NCBI GenBank assembly: GCA_934635545.1
Contig: CAKTZN010000004.1
Location: 1 to 29,699, forward strand
Reading direction: 5' to 3'
Source of the DNA: an uncultured Oscillospiraceae bacterium
GTDB taxonomy: Bacteria > Bacillota > Clostridia > Oscillospirales > Oscillospiraceae
DNA: 29,699 nt
The translations under genes were made by a program, and so were the position numbers. How positions within the stretch are numbered: position 1 is the stretch's first letter; every line of letters begins with the position of its first letter. A model generated the notes under the pieces. It searched no databases and was not told the origin of the DNA. It saw only the letters and a program-made list of their open reading frames with translations. Of this stretch, positions 15,332 to 23,514 are shown piece by piece.

Positions 15332-16201
15332 TCACAGCAGCGTCTCCCGCTGGGCCATCAACTCACCGATGAACACCCTGGCCGCCAGCGGCAGGGTGCG
15401 GCGATCCTTCATAACAATGCCGATGGTGCGGATCACCGGCGGGTCCAGCGGCAGCGCCGCCACATCATAGGCCGTCTTGTGCAGCACCAGCTCCGCCAGG
15501 ATCGAGACCCCCATTCCCTGCTCGATCATGGACAGAATGGAGTAGTCGTCGTGAACGCGAAGCTTAACGTCAGGGACGATCCCGGCGGCGGCAAAGGCCT
15601 CCTCCGGCTCACTGTATACGCCGCCCTCCAGCAGCAGAAACGGCTCCCCCGCCAAGTCCTCCAGCGTCACCGCTGCTTTCGCCGCCAGCGGATGCCCGGC
15701 AGGTACCACTGCCCGGAACGCACCGGACTTGACCACCATCGTCTCCAGCCCCTTCACCGCCTGGGGATTCACAAAGCCGAAGTCCACCGCCCCGGTGCGC
15801 ACCCACTCCTGGATGCTGGAATAGTCCCCCTGATGCAGCACGATCTGCACGTTGGGGTGCTTCTCCCAGAAGGCCCGGATCACCTGGGGCAGCCAGTGGG
15901 CCGACACGCTGGACACCGTGCCGATGCGGACGATACCCGTCTCCAGGCCACTGATCTCGTCGGCGCTGCGGCGCATGGCGTCATACTGCCGCACGGCACT
16001 TTCGATGGACGGGTACAGCCGCTCCCCCTCCGGCGTCAGCCGGATGCCGTACCGGGAGCGGTATAATAATTTCATGGACAGTTCCCGCTCCAGCGAGGTC
16101 ATCATCTGGCTCAAGGCGGGCTGGGTGTAGCCCAAAAGCTCCGCCGCCTTGGTAAAGCTGCCTACCTCCACCACCTTGAGAAACGCTTTGTATCGGTGCA
16201 T
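15332..16201 (-). CDS. LysR-family transcriptional regulator
   Basis: A 289-residue LysR regulator. The N-terminal winged HTH is clear: HRYKAFLKVVEVGSFTKAAE, LLGYTQPALSQMMTSLEREL, then LLYRSRYGIRLTPEG. The remainder is the two-lobed effector domain (IVRIGTVSSVSAHWLPQVIR). I begin at ATG 16201 because LysR proteins start a few residues before this HTH and AAAGG lies ~10 nt upstream; the frame stays open back to 16510 but would run across the promoter region of the neighbour. It diverges from the 59-residue peptide gene and the ABC transporter/amidohydrolase operon. By the LysR rule it is likely to control these, as AbgR sits beside abgAB in E. coli. The effector is unknown. Confidence 0.88.
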   Translation of the reverse strand: MHRYKAFLKVVEVGSFTKAAELLGYTQPALSQMMTSLERELSMKLLYRSRYGIRLTPEGERLYPSIESAVRQYDAMRRSADEISGLETGIVRIGTVSSVSAHWLPQVIRAFWEKHPNVQIVLHQGDYSSIQEWVRTGAVDFGFVNPQAVKGLETMVVKSGAFRAVVPAGHPLAAKAAVTLEDLAGEPFLLLEGGVYSEPEEAFAAAGIVPDVKLRVHDDYSILSMIEQGMGVSILAELVLHKTAYDVAALPLDPPVIRTIGIVMKDRRTLPLAARVFIGELMAQRETLL

Positions 16202-16243
16202 ATTCAAATAACCTTTCTGCATGTTCATATAAGAAACATCAAC

Positions 16244-16271
16244 TTTACTTATCCATGAAACAGTATATAAT
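16244..16271 (+). promoter_or_regulatory. Promoter of the 59-residue peptide gene
   Basis: TTTACT (16244-16249), 16-nt spacer, TATAAT (16266-16271), in the divergent region with the LysR gene. A LysR-controlled promoter would be expected here. Confidence 0.55.
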
Positions 16272-16340
16272 AAAGCCCAAGAAAAAGCAATACGGATGTG
16301 GCCAACCGCCGCATCCGCAACAAGAAAGGAGCTGCTTTTC

Positions 16341-16520
16341 ATGACAAAGACAAACAACAAGACCCTGAAGCTGGTGATCGCAGTTGCCATTCTGCTGATC
16401 ACGCTGGTGACCCTGGGCTGTCTGCTGGCCGGCGCCGTCACGCCGGTGGTGGCCGTATCCGCCATGCTGATGCCGGTGTGGATCGTCTCCAGCCTGTGCC
16501 TGTGGTGCACGATAGTGTAA
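16341..16520 (+). CDS. Small membrane protein, 59 residues
   Basis: A 59-residue peptide starting at ATG 16341 with AAAGGAG 9 nt upstream. A charged N-terminus (MTKTNNKTLK) is followed by two hydrophobic stretches, LVIAVAILLITLVTLGCLLA and then a second running to the C-terminus, so two membrane helices are likely. No family recognised. It has its own promoter (16244-16271) and a very strong terminator (16560-16602), so it is a stand-alone unit between the LysR gene and the ABC transporter operon. Positions of LysR and promoter suggest that it is controlled by the LysR protein. It could be a small accessory or regulator of the transporter; that is only a guess. Confidence 0.6.
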   Translation: MTKTNNKTLKLVIAVAILLITLVTLGCLLAGAVTPVVAVSAMLMPVWIVSSLCLWCTIV

Positions 16521-16559
16521 ATACGGAATACCGTCCTTCCATCACTTCCTCTCCCCCGT

Positions 16560-16602
16560 AAGTAACCCCTCCGGTCAGTGACCGGAGGGGTTACTTCTTT
16601 TT
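16560..16602 (+). terminator. Strong intrinsic terminator after the 59-residue peptide gene
   Basis: An 18-bp perfect stem (16560-16577 pairs with 16579-16596; arm core GTAACCCCTCCGGTCA), followed by CTTTTT up to 16602. It isolates the peptide gene from the amino-acid transporter operon. Confidence 0.92.
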
Positions 16603-16687
16603 GGGTTGGTACGCGCCGTCGTCAAATCGCACGAAAATTTTGGTGCTTCCCCATGTTAATTTGTTAGCGTATTAGTGCGGTAAAGTA

Positions 16688-16716
16688 TTGACGTGATAAA
16701 GTGTTTCTGGTAAGAT
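16688..16716 (+). promoter_or_regulatory. Promoter of the amino-acid ABC transporter operon
   Basis: TTGACG (16688-16693), 17-nt spacer, TAAGAT (16711-16716). Start near 16723 and a ~59-nt leader before the ATG at 16782. Confidence 0.65.
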
Positions 16717-16781
16717 AGGGAGCAACAAAAACAGAGGGCGATCCGACGCCCCTGAAAAAACCGTAAAGAGAGGGTATGAAC

Positions 16782-17636
16782 ATGAAAAAGACGATGACGC
16801 GCATTGCGGCGCTTCTGCTGACATTGGTGATGGTCCTGTGCTGCACCGCCTGCGGCGGCGGCAGCGGCCAGGAAGAGAGCAAGGACCGTCTGGCACAGAT
16901 CAAGGACCGGGGCTATATCGAGCTGTGTACCGAGCCGTACTTCGCCCCCTATGAGTACGTCGATCCCACCAAGAGCGGCGACGAGCAGTATCAGGGCATG
17001 GACATCGAGGTGGCCAAGTACATCGCCGACAAGATCGGCGTGGAGCTGAAGATCACCGCGCTGGACTTTACCGCTGTGCTGGCCGGTGTGGCGGACGGCA
17101 AGTATGACTTCGCCATCTCCGCCATTGCCTACTCCCCCGCCCGGGCCGAGGCCATGCGCCTGTCCGACGTGTACTACTCCGACAACACCGGCTACGGCTT
17201 TGTGGTCCGCAGCGAGGACGCCGGGAAGTACACCGATCTGGAATCCCTGAAGGACGCGGTGGTGATCACCCAGAGCGGCTCCGTGCAGGAGGCGCTGTAT
17301 AACCAGTACATCAACGGCGCATGCAAGGAGTTCAAGCTGGTGGCCAACATGACCGACGGCTATCTGGCGGTATCCGAGGGCAAGGCGGATGTGTGCATCT
17401 GCTCCACCGCCTCCGCGGGACTGTATGCCGAGGCCAACGGCGGACTGACCATCCCCGACTTCCGCTTTGATGTGGATCCCAACATGAACGGCACCTGCGT
17501 GGCCATGCCCACGGAGGGCACCGACTCTCTGGCAGAGCTGGTGAACCAGTGCATCGCCGAGCTGAACGACAGCGGCAAGACCGTGGAGTGGTACGGCCAG
17601 TACGAGGCTGCCGCCGCTGAGCTGGGCATCGAATAA
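16782..17636 (+). CDS. Polar amino-acid ABC transporter substrate-binding lipoprotein
   Basis: A 284-residue secreted lipoprotein. The signal peptide has a lipobox ending at Cys24 (CCTACGGG). The mature part is a family 3 solute-binding protein: GYIELCTEPYFAPYEYVD (start of lobe 1), GMDIEVAKYIADKIGVELK, DFAISAIAYSPARAEAMRLS and the C-terminal lobe. This family binds polar amino acids or related compounds outside the cell. I prefer ATG 16782 (7 nt after AGAGAGGG) to 16776. It heads an operon with the permease (48-nt gap), the ATPase and the M20 amidohydrolase. A small GGGGC-CAT-GCCCC hairpin (17649-17661) in the gap may stabilise the more abundant binding-protein message. Confidence 0.92.
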   Translation: MKKTMTRIAALLLTLVMVLCCTACGGGSGQEESKDRLAQIKDRGYIELCTEPYFAPYEYVDPTKSGDEQYQGMDIEVAKYIADKIGVELKITALDFTAVLAGVADGKYDFAISAIAYSPARAEAMRLSDVYYSDNTGYGFVVRSEDAGKYTDLESLKDAVVITQSGSVQEALYNQYINGACKEFKLVANMTDGYLAVSEGKADVCICSTASAGLYAEANGGLTIPDFRFDVDPNMNGTCVAMPTEGTDSLAELVNQCIAELNDSGKTVEWYGQYEAAAAELGIE

Positions 17637-17684
17637 CGCACGAAAACCGGGGCCATGCCCCACTGAGCATAGGAGCGTAACACC

Positions 17685-18344
17685 ATGGAAAAGGTCATCA
17701 AGCTTTTGGCAAAATATTATCCCGTCTATCTCTCCGGCCTGTGGGGCACCCTGTGGATCTCCGCGGTGACGGTGCTGTCGGGCGCGCTGCTGGGTATGAT
17801 CGTGGCGCTGATGCGCATGAGCCGCAGCAAGGTGCTCAGGGCCGTCTCCGGCGCCTATGTGGAGGTACTGCGGGGTACACCCATCCTGCTGCAGCTCTAC
17901 TTCTTCTGGATCGGGCTGCCCAAGCTGGTGCCCTTTGCGCTGAGCGACACCCAGTGCATCGTCATCGCCCTGGCGGTGAATGCCTCCGCCTTTATCTCGG
18001 AGATCATCCGGGCCGGTATCGCCGCCGTGGACAAGGGCCAGTGGGAGGCCGCCCGCAGCATCGGCCTGTCCGAGACCCATGTGATGACCCACGTGATCCT
18101 GCCCCAGGCGGTGAAGAACATCCTCCCTGCCCTGTGCAATGAGTTCATCTCCACGGTCAAGGGCACGTCACTGGCGTCCGTGTTCTTTGTGGGTGAGCTG
18201 ATGACCAGCTTCAAGACGGTGCAGAGCGCCACCTTCCTGGCGCTGCAGTCCCTGACCATCGTGGGTATCATCTATTTCGCGCTGAACTTTGTGCTGTCCC
18301 GCCTGCTGGGCGTGTTGGAGAGGAGGCTGACCGTCAGTGGCTGA
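17685..18344 (+). CDS. Amino-acid ABC transporter permease
   Basis: A 219-residue inner-membrane permease of the HisM/GlnP type. [18 protein letters not shown] opens the membrane domain, [14 protein letters not shown] follows, and the cytoplasmic EAA loop reads [20 protein letters not shown], then [11 protein letters not shown], which docks on the ATPase. About five membrane segments. A single permease gene implies a homodimer. The stop overlaps the GTG start of the ATPase gene by 8 nt. Confidence 0.94.
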   Translation: MEKVIKLLAKYYPVYLSGLWGTLWISAVTVLSGALLGMIVALMRMSRSKVLRAVSGAYVEVLRGTPILLQLYFFWIGLPKLVPFALSDTQCIVIALAVNASAFISEIIRAGIAAVDKGQWEAARSIGLSETHVMTHVILPQAVKNILPALCNEFISTVKGTSLASVFFVGELMTSFKTVQSATFLALQSLTIVGIIYFALNFVLSRLLGVLERRLTVSG

Positions 18345-19071
18345 CGTGATCCTGAGAACAGAGAACCTGGAAAAGCGCTTCGGTGAGCTGGAGGTGCTGA
18401 AGGGGATCACCACCGCCGTCCGCAAGGGCGAGGTGGTATCCATCATCGGGCCCAGCGGCGGCGGAAAGTCCACCTTTCTGCGGTGTCTGAACCTGCTGGA
18501 GACCCCTGACGGCGGCAAGGTCTTTTACAAAGAGCAGGACGTGACCGCCGCCAAGCTGAATGTCGCCCAGTACCGCCAGAGCATCGGTATGGTGTTCCAG
18601 CACTTCAACGTATTTCCCAACATGACGGTGCTGGACAACGTGACGCTGGCGCCGGTGCTGGAAAAGAAGATCCCCAAGGAGCAGGCCCAGGCTGAGGCCA
18701 TGGCGCTGCTGGAGCGGGTAGGGCTGGGCGGCAAGGCGGACGAATATCCCCGCAAGCTGTCCGGCGGACAGAAGCAGCGGCTGGCTATCGTCCGGGCGCT
18801 GGCCATGAAGCCGGAGGTCATGCTGTTTGACGAGCCCACCTCCGCCCTTGACCCGGAGATGGTGAAGGAGGTGCTGAACGTCATCCGTGAGCTGACCCGC
18901 AGCGGCATGACCATCCTGATCGTGACCCACGAGATGGGCTTTGCCCGGGAGGTATCCGACCGGATCCTGTTTATCTGTGACGGCGTGATCAAGGAGGAGG
19001 GAACACCGGAGCAGATCTTCACCTGCCCCCGCGACCCCAGCACCATCAAATTCCTGAGTATGGTATTGTAA
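18337..19071 (+). CDS. Amino-acid ABC transporter ATPase (GlnQ-like)
   Basis: A 244-residue ATPase of the polar amino-acid class. Walker [11 protein letters not shown]-loop at [18 protein letters not shown], signature LSGGQKQR, Walker [15 protein letters not shown] and H-loop [11 protein letters not shown]. It starts with GTG at 18337, 8 nt inside the permease gene, with AGGAGG ~11 nt upstream. It powers uptake by the binding protein/permease pair before it. The amidohydrolase gene follows after 15 nt. Confidence 0.95.
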   Translation: MADVILRTENLEKRFGELEVLKGITTAVRKGEVVSIIGPSGGGKSTFLRCLNLLETPDGGKVFYKEQDVTAAKLNVAQYRQSIGMVFQHFNVFPNMTVLDNVTLAPVLEKKIPKEQAQAEAMALLERVGLGGKADEYPRKLSGGQKQRLAIVRALAMKPEVMLFDEPTSALDPEMVKEVLNVIRELTRSGMTILIVTHEMGFAREVSDRILFICDGVIKEEGTPEQIFTCPRDPSTIKFLSMVL

Positions 19072-19086
19072 AAGGAGACGTATCGT

Positions 19087-20523
19087 ATGATCCAGACCAT
19101 CAAAGAGCTGGTGGCCGTCAAGGCGGACACCACCGTGCAACTGGCCAGGGATATCTGGAGCTACGCGGAGCTGTCCTACGAAGAGACGCGCTCCGCCGCC
19201 GCCCTGATCAACGCCCTGAAGCAGGAGGGCTTTGCCATTGAAGAGGGCATTGCCGGGATGCCCACCGCCTTTACCGCCACATATCAGTGCGGCAGCGGCA
19301 AGCCCGTGGTGGGCTTTCTGGCGGAATATGACGCGCTGGCGGGCCTGAGCCAGAAAGCGGCCTGTCCGGTGCAGGAGCCGGTGCAGACAGGCGGAGCAGG
19401 CCATGGCTGCGGCCACAATCTGCTGGGCGCCGGGTGCTTTGCCGCCGCCGTGGCGCTGAAGGACTATCTGCTGAAGGAAAAGCTGGACGGCACGGTGATC
19501 TTCTTCGGCTGCCCCGCCGAGGAGGGCGCCGGAGCCAAGCAGTTCATCGCCCGGGCCGGGTATTTCGACAACGTGGACTTTGCCTACACCTGGCATCCGG
19601 AGACGGTGAACGAGGTGGGCTCACGGGGCAGCGTGGCCATCATGGGCGCCAACTTCATCTTTGACGGCGTGGCGGCCCACGCCGGCGGTGAGCCCCATCT
19701 GGGCCGCAGCGCGCTGGACGCCTGTGAGCTGATGAACGTGGGCTGCAACTATCTGCGGGAGCACATGATCGACGCCGCCCGCATCCACTACGCCTACTCC
19801 GACCCCGGCGGCACCGCCCCCAACGTGGTGCAGAGCCACGCCGTCATCAAGTACGAGGTGCGCGCGCCGAAGGTCAGCCAGGTGCAGGAGCTGTTCACCC
19901 GCGTGGTGGACGTGGCCAAGGGCGCGGCGCTGATGACCGGCACCAAAATGCGCTATGAGATCACCATGGCCTTTTCCGACTATGTGCCCAACCGCACGCT
20001 GGGCGCGGTGGTGGATCAATGCCTGCGGGAGCTGGGTGCGCCGGAGTGGACGGAGGCCGACTACGAGCTGGCGGCGGAATTCCTGCGGACCTATCCCCGC
20101 ACCACCATGGCGGGCATCCGGGAGAAGCTGACGGCCTATTTTACCCCCGAGGAGCTGGACGCCGCGCTGGCCAGGCCGCTGGACAGCGTCATCCACCCCT
20201 TCGATCCGCGGGAGACCGGCTATAACTCCGGCTCCACCGACGTGGGCGATGTGGGCTATGCTACGCCGACGGTCATGTTCCACATCGCCACGGCCTGTCT
20301 GGGCAATGTGGGCCACTCCTGGCAGAACACCGCCTTCGCCTGCTCGGACATCGGCATGAAGGGCATGCTGCGGGCGGCGGAGGTCATGACGCTGGCCGCT
20401 GTCCGCACCATGGCGCAGCCGGAGCTGATCCAGAAGGCCCGCAGGGAACTGCTGGCGAAAAACAGCGGCAGCTATCATTGCCCGCTGCCGGATTACGTCA
20501 CACCGCCTATCGGCCGGTATTGA
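19087..20523 (+). CDS. M20-family amidohydrolase, AbgB-like
   Basis: A 478-residue zinc amidohydrolase close in length and motifs to AbgB, a subunit of p-aminobenzoyl-glutamate hydrolase. Metal-site motifs: GHGCGHN (~105-111), CPAEEGAGA (~142-150, catalytic and ligand Glu), TWHPE in the next strand, and a C-terminal block STDVGDVGYATPTVMFHIA followed by GHSWQNT. The family cleaves acyl- or aryl-amino-acid amide bonds in the cytoplasm. No AbgA partner gene is visible. Its place as the last gene of an amino-acid ABC transporter operon suggests that the transporter imports an N-acyl amino acid, dipeptide-like compound or folate breakdown product which this enzyme then splits. RBS AAAGGAG lies 8 nt before the ATG. 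Confidence 0.88.
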   Translation: MIQTIKELVAVKADTTVQLARDIWSYAELSYEETRSAAALINALKQEGFAIEEGIAGMPTAFTATYQCGSGKPVVGFLAEYDALAGLSQKAACPVQEPVQTGGAGHGCGHNLLGAGCFAAAVALKDYLLKEKLDGTVIFFGCPAEEGAGAKQFIARAGYFDNVDFAYTWHPETVNEVGSRGSVAIMGANFIFDGVAAHAGGEPHLGRSALDACELMNVGCNYLREHMIDAARIHYAYSDPGGTAPNVVQSHAVIKYEVRAPKVSQVQELFTRVVDVAKGAALMTGTKMRYEITMAFSDYVPNRTLGAVVDQCLRELGAPEWTEADYELAAEFLRTYPRTTMAGIREKLTAYFTPEELDAALARPLDSVIHPFDPRETGYNSGSTDVGDVGYATPTVMFHIATACLGNVGHSWQNTAFACSDIGMKGMLRAAEVMTLAAVRTMAQPELIQKARRELLAKNSGSYHCPLPDYVTPPIGRY

Positions 20524-20533
20524 GCATGTATCT

Positions 20534-20569
20534 AAAGGGAATGACACGCGGCGCGTGTCATCCCCTTTT
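20534..20569 (+). terminator. Intrinsic terminator of the ABC transporter/amidohydrolase operon
   Basis: AAAGGG-A-ATGACACGC (20534-20549), loop GGC, GCGTGTCAT-C-CCCTTT (20553-20568), with a TTTT tail to 20569. 11 nt after the amidohydrolase stop. Confidence 0.88.
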
Positions 20570-20657
20570 CGTCTGTGCCAGAGTATACAGGGGGTTGCGG
20601 CAGGGGCGCGCTTCCCTGCCGGTGATCCGACACCTGCACATCGCGGCAGATACCGTC

Positions 20658-20686
20658 TTGAAAAAGGAATACCCGTATGCTATAAT
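20658..20686 (+). promoter_or_regulatory. Strong sigma-A-type promoter with long leader
   Basis: TTGAAA (20658-20663), 17-nt spacer, TATAAT (20681-20686). Start near 20693, so the leader to the ATG at 20846 is ~150 nt. It contains two adjacent hairpins and operator C. Apart from these elements the 20570-20845 interval holds no gene that I can support. Confidence 0.8.
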
Positions 20687-20714
20687 CTCATCAAAAAAAT
20701 GGCCGCTTTTCGGT

Positions 20715-20754
20715 GGACGTTCGTCCGCAGCCTGCCGCCCGGGCGGCAGGCTGC
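20715..20754 (+). other. Two adjacent leader hairpins, the second a 28-bp perfect palindrome
   Basis: GGACG-TT-CGTCC (20715-20726) is followed directly by a perfect palindrome at 20727-20754 (arm GCAGCCTGCCGCCC). It starts ~35 nt after the predicted transcription start. No T-run follows, so it is not a standard terminator. Confidence 0.7.
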
Positions 20755-20780
20755 CGAAGGCGGCTTCTCAAAGGCCCACC

Positions 20781-20798
20781 GGTTAGTTGCCACTAACC
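20781..20798. promoter_or_regulatory. Operator C: GGTTAG-N6-CTAACC inverted repeat
   Basis: GGTTAG (20781-20786), spacer TTGCCA, CTAACC (20793-20798), 47 nt before the ATG at 20846. Same arms and spacing as sites A (1065-1082) and B (7772-7791). Confidence 0.65.
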
Positions 20799-20845
20799 AT
20801 CAAGGCATCGGGTAAAACACAATTTTTCCAAAAGGAGATATGGGT

Positions 20846-21772
20846 ATGAGAATTCTAGTATTTGGCGCAGGCGTGCTGGGCTGCAATCTTACGCGAAATC
20901 TGTTCCGAGCCGGAAAGGACGTCACGCTGCTGGCACGGGGAAGCTGGGCGGAGACGATCCGGAAAAACGGACTGCGGATCAAGGACAAGTTCTCCCCCCA
21001 CATGTCGGTCAGCCGCGTTCCGGTGGTGACGGAGCTGGAGCCGGACGACGCATATGACGTGATCTTTGTGGTCATGCGCTATACGCAGCTTGACGCCATC
21101 ATGGAGACGCTGCAGACAAGTGCCGCGAAAAACATCGTGTTCGTGGGCAACAATGTACGGGCATCGGCCGTGGCCGCGCGCCTGCCGGAGAAGAACGTGA
21201 TGTTCGCCTTCGCCTCCTCGGCAGGACATCGGGAGCGCGACTATGTGGCGTCCATCGACCTGAAAAAGATCACCATCGGGCAGCTTGCGGGCGCGCCCTC
21301 CAACGAGAAGCTGATCGCAGAGATCTTCGGCGGCACCAAATATAAGGTGACCTATGAGCCGAATATGGAGGATTATCTCCTGTGCCACGCGGCGTTCGTG
21401 CTGCCGGTGGCCTTCGCCTGCTACAAGACCGACGGCGACCTGAAAAAGCTCAAGGGCAACACCGCCTATCTGAGCCGGATGCTGGACGCCAATATTGAGG
21501 GCTATCGGGCGATCCGGAACGCCGGGCACGCCATTCTTCCGGCGTCGGACAGCGATTTTGAGGGCGCCGCGTACCGCAAGACCTGTCTGCGCTTCTTCAG
21601 GCTCATATGCGCCACCAGTCTGGGGAAGATCTGCGTTTCCGACCACGCCATGAACGCGACGGATGAAATGGGCGCGCTGAACCGGGATCTGAAGCGCTTC
21701 TTTGACGAAAACGGCGGGGCATATCCGGTGTGGCAGACGCTGGAACAGGAAGCCGGGAAATACCTGGGCTGA
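20846..21772 (+). CDS. Ketopantoate reductase-like (ApbA/PanE family) oxidoreductase
   Basis: A 308-residue NAD(P)-dependent reductase of the ApbA/PanE family. The Rossmann motif GAGVLG appears at ~7-12 (ILVFGAGVLGCNLTRNLFRA), followed by LLARGSWAETIRKNGLRI, the usual adenine-ribose-binding strand. The C-terminal helical domain begins around residue 170. True PanE makes pantoate for coenzyme A; many clostridial paralogues act on other 2-oxo acids or are uncharacterised, so I do not give a symbol. I pick ATG 20846 (8 nt after AAAGGAG) over 20840. Single-gene unit with operator C in its leader, which ties its control to the ECF transporter and the methyltransferase operon. Confidence 0.82.
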   Translation: MRILVFGAGVLGCNLTRNLFRAGKDVTLLARGSWAETIRKNGLRIKDKFSPHMSVSRVPVVTELEPDDAYDVIFVVMRYTQLDAIMETLQTSAAKNIVFVGNNVRASAVAARLPEKNVMFAFASSAGHRERDYVASIDLKKITIGQLAGAPSNEKLIAEIFGGTKYKVTYEPNMEDYLLCHAAFVLPVAFACYKTDGDLKKLKGNTAYLSRMLDANIEGYRAIRNAGHAILPASDSDFEGAAYRKTCLRFFRLICATSLGKICVSDHAMNATDEMGALNRDLKRFFDENGGAYPVWQTLEQEAGKYLG

Positions 21773-21798
21773 TGAGGCGGACAGCGCATCTGAAAAAA

Positions 21799-21829
21799 CA
21801 AAAGCCTCCGGTTTGACCAGAGGCTTTTG
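21799..21829. terminator. Bidirectional intrinsic terminator
   Basis: CAAAAGCCTC (21799-21808) pairs with GAGGCTTTTG (21820-21829), with an inner GGT/ACC pair. On the minus strand the tail is TTTTGTTTTTT, a strong U-tract for the gene ending at 21879. On the plus strand the tail is CTTTTGGG, still plausible for the reductase gene. Confidence 0.82.
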
Positions 21830-21878
21830 GGTTCACTGTATTTTTCTATTGCGCAGCCTTTTCCCCGGGCAGGCGCTG

Positions 21879-23054
21879 TTACGCCCAGATGATGCGCAGG
21901 ACGATGTTCATAATGACGGACACGGCGATCCACACCGCCCAGATGAGGCCCACGCGGATGTACTGCTGCTTGATGCGGGGCACCTGCTGGTCATAGAGGC
22001 GGTGGTTCTCGCGGGTCAGGCCCACCAGCGCCTCGGGATTGCGGGCGGCCACCGCCTGCACGATGGCGTCGGCGGTGCGGCGGCTGGCGCCCCGGGACAT
22101 GCGCAGGGCGTAGGCCCGGCCGTCGTAGGCCATCAACTGCACCACCACCGACTTGCTGAACAGCACCTTGATGTCGTGGCGATAGACCCACAGCACATCC
22201 GTCAGAGGCAGCACGATATTCTGGTGGCGGCCATAGATAAAGGCGGTGCTGACCAGGGCATCGGCGCGGGGATCCCCCTTCAGGTAGTGGAATTCACTCT
22301 CGGCCCGCTCCAGCAGCCCGGCCTTTTTCAGACGCTTCAGCTCCTTGCTAAGCTGGCTGGAATAGGCGATGGCAGTGATCAGGAAGGTGGCCGCGAGGAA
22401 AAACGCCAGCAGCGCAAAGTAGAAGAAGTTATTGTCCAGATCCTCCGGCGTCATGGTGCCGTCGATGTAGTAGGCGCCGTAGTAGTCGATAAACGCCTCG
22501 GTGGTCATGTCATAATTCACGGCAATGTCCGCCAGATAATCCTCCGGCATGGCGCAGATAATACCGGTAAGGCGCACCGGGTCAGGTCTCGCGGCCTGGG
22601 GCGTGTCGGTGGGCGCGGTGTCATCGGCTGGCAGATCGGCGGCGGGGATATCCGCCGACAGGGGCGCGGGGCTCGGCGCCGTCTGGCCGGTGGTGTCCTG
22701 GGGCTCGGAATCCTCACTGAGAGTATAGTCCACGATGTCGGCAAACTGCGCGTACTGCTCGTCGCTCAGCCGTACCAGATAGCCGTAGTCGTCGTTGTCC
22801 CAGGCGATATAAAAGACCTCTCGCTCGCCGCTGCCCAGGGTCACCTTATAGACCCACTCGGACATATAGTACACGTCAAGATAGCTGTAATCCTCCAGAT
22901 AGACATCGTCCACCGCCAGCGGCGCGGCTTCAACGGTGCTGCGGCTCTTCTGCAGCAGGATGCCCATGACCACGCAGCCCGCGGTGATCACCAGCAGGAC
23001 GACGGTCACGATCCACCAGGCGGCGGAGTGCTTGATATAACGGCGCATTTCCAT
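21879..23054 (-). CDS. Membrane protein with two C-terminal TM regions (DUF6709-like)
   Basis: A 391-residue membrane protein. TM1 at ~14-34, an extracellular region with a Pro/Ala/Asp-rich linker (~121-158), TM2 at ~210-232, a cytoplasmic domain (~235-360; KGDPRADALVSTAFIYGRHQ, then VLPLTDVLWVYRHD) and TM3 at ~368-388. The cytoplasmic part resembles the PH-like DUF6709 family; I am unsure of the match and of any function. It lies 37 nt downstream of the small lipoprotein gene on the same strand, so the two are probably cotranscribed, with the terminator at 21799-21829 at the end. Confidence 0.75.
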   Translation of the reverse strand: MEMRRYIKHSAAWWIVTVVLLVITAGCVVMGILLQKSRSTVEAAPLAVDDVYLEDYSYLDVYYMSEWVYKVTLGSGEREVFYIAWDNDDYGYLVRLSDEQYAQFADIVDYTLSEDSEPQDTTGQTAPSPAPLSADIPAADLPADDTAPTDTPQAARPDPVRLTGIICAMPEDYLADIAVNYDMTTEAFIDYYGAYYIDGTMTPEDLDNNFFYFALLAFFLAATFLITAIAYSSQLSKELKRLKKAGLLERAESEFHYLKGDPRADALVSTAFIYGRHQNIVLPLTDVLWVYRHDIKVLFSKSVVVQLMAYDGRAYALRMSRGASRRTADAIVQAVAARNPEALVGLTRENHRLYDQQVPRIKQQYIRVGLIWAVWIAVSVIMNIVLRIIWA

Positions 23055-23091
23055 AGTTTCTCTTTCTCCCTGTCTCTCGTTTTTCTTCTGT

Positions 23092-23514
23092 TTAATATCC
23101 CCAGGTCATCAGCTTCCACTGTCCGCCGTCGGAGCGGGCCAGCCACCATTGCCAATTATACTCTCTGTTGGCATTCCAGGCACCGCCGCCGGTTATCGGC
23201 GAACGAAAGCTGCTGCCAAAGGCGATGCATTGGGTAAATGTCTCCTCGGCGTCATTTGCCGCCTCCAGCTCGTTCATCCACGCGACGTTCTCCGCGCTGC
23301 ACATATCGTCGGATATATAGGAAAGGCTGTACAGCTTACAGCCATCCATGTTGCTGAATGTCCGCTTGATCTCGTCGATAGCTGCGTCCATATCCGCTTT
23401 CGTATAAAGAGCGGAGGTGCCATAGTCGATCTTCGCGCCTTTCGTTATACCGCCTCCGCAGCCGGGCAAGACGAGAACGCAGACCAAGGCCAGTAAAAAA
23501 GCCGTCCGTTTCAT
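23092..23514 (-). CDS. Small lipoprotein, DUF4829-like
   Basis: A 140-residue secreted lipoprotein. I start at ATG 23514 (MKRTAFLLALVCVLVLPGC), with GGAGAG 6 nt upstream; the longer frame to 23574 lacks such a site. Lipobox VLPGC with the acylated Cys at ~19, followed by GGG. The mature domain contains KADMDAAIDEIKRTFSNMDG and FTQCIAFGSSFRSP, and ends WNANREYNWQWWLARSDGG, then WKLMTWGY. This end pattern I associate with DUF4829 proteins of clostridia. Function unknown; probably outside the membrane, working with the membrane protein encoded next. Confidence 0.75.
   Translation of the reverse strand: MKRTAFLLALVCVLVLPGCGGGITKGAKIDYGTSALYTKADMDAAIDEIKRTFSNMDGCKLYSLSYISDDMCSAENVAWMNELEAANDAEETFTQCIAFGSSFRSPITGGGAWNANREYNWQWWLARSDGGQWKLMTWGY

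Noticed and set aside
16202..16510. Extending the LysR gene to ATG 16510
   Set aside because: The added 103 residues would be antisense to the 59-residue peptide gene and span its promoter; the LysR HTH starts immediately after 16201.
16656..18092. A 478-residue minus-strand open frame over the ABC transporter genes
   Set aside because: Antisense to the binding protein and permease genes; composition typical of a shadow frame, and it crosses the operon promoter.
20727..20754. The 28-bp palindrome as an intrinsic terminator
   Set aside because: No T-run follows on either strand and it lies between a strong promoter and the gene it should express; a true terminator already stands at 20534-20569.
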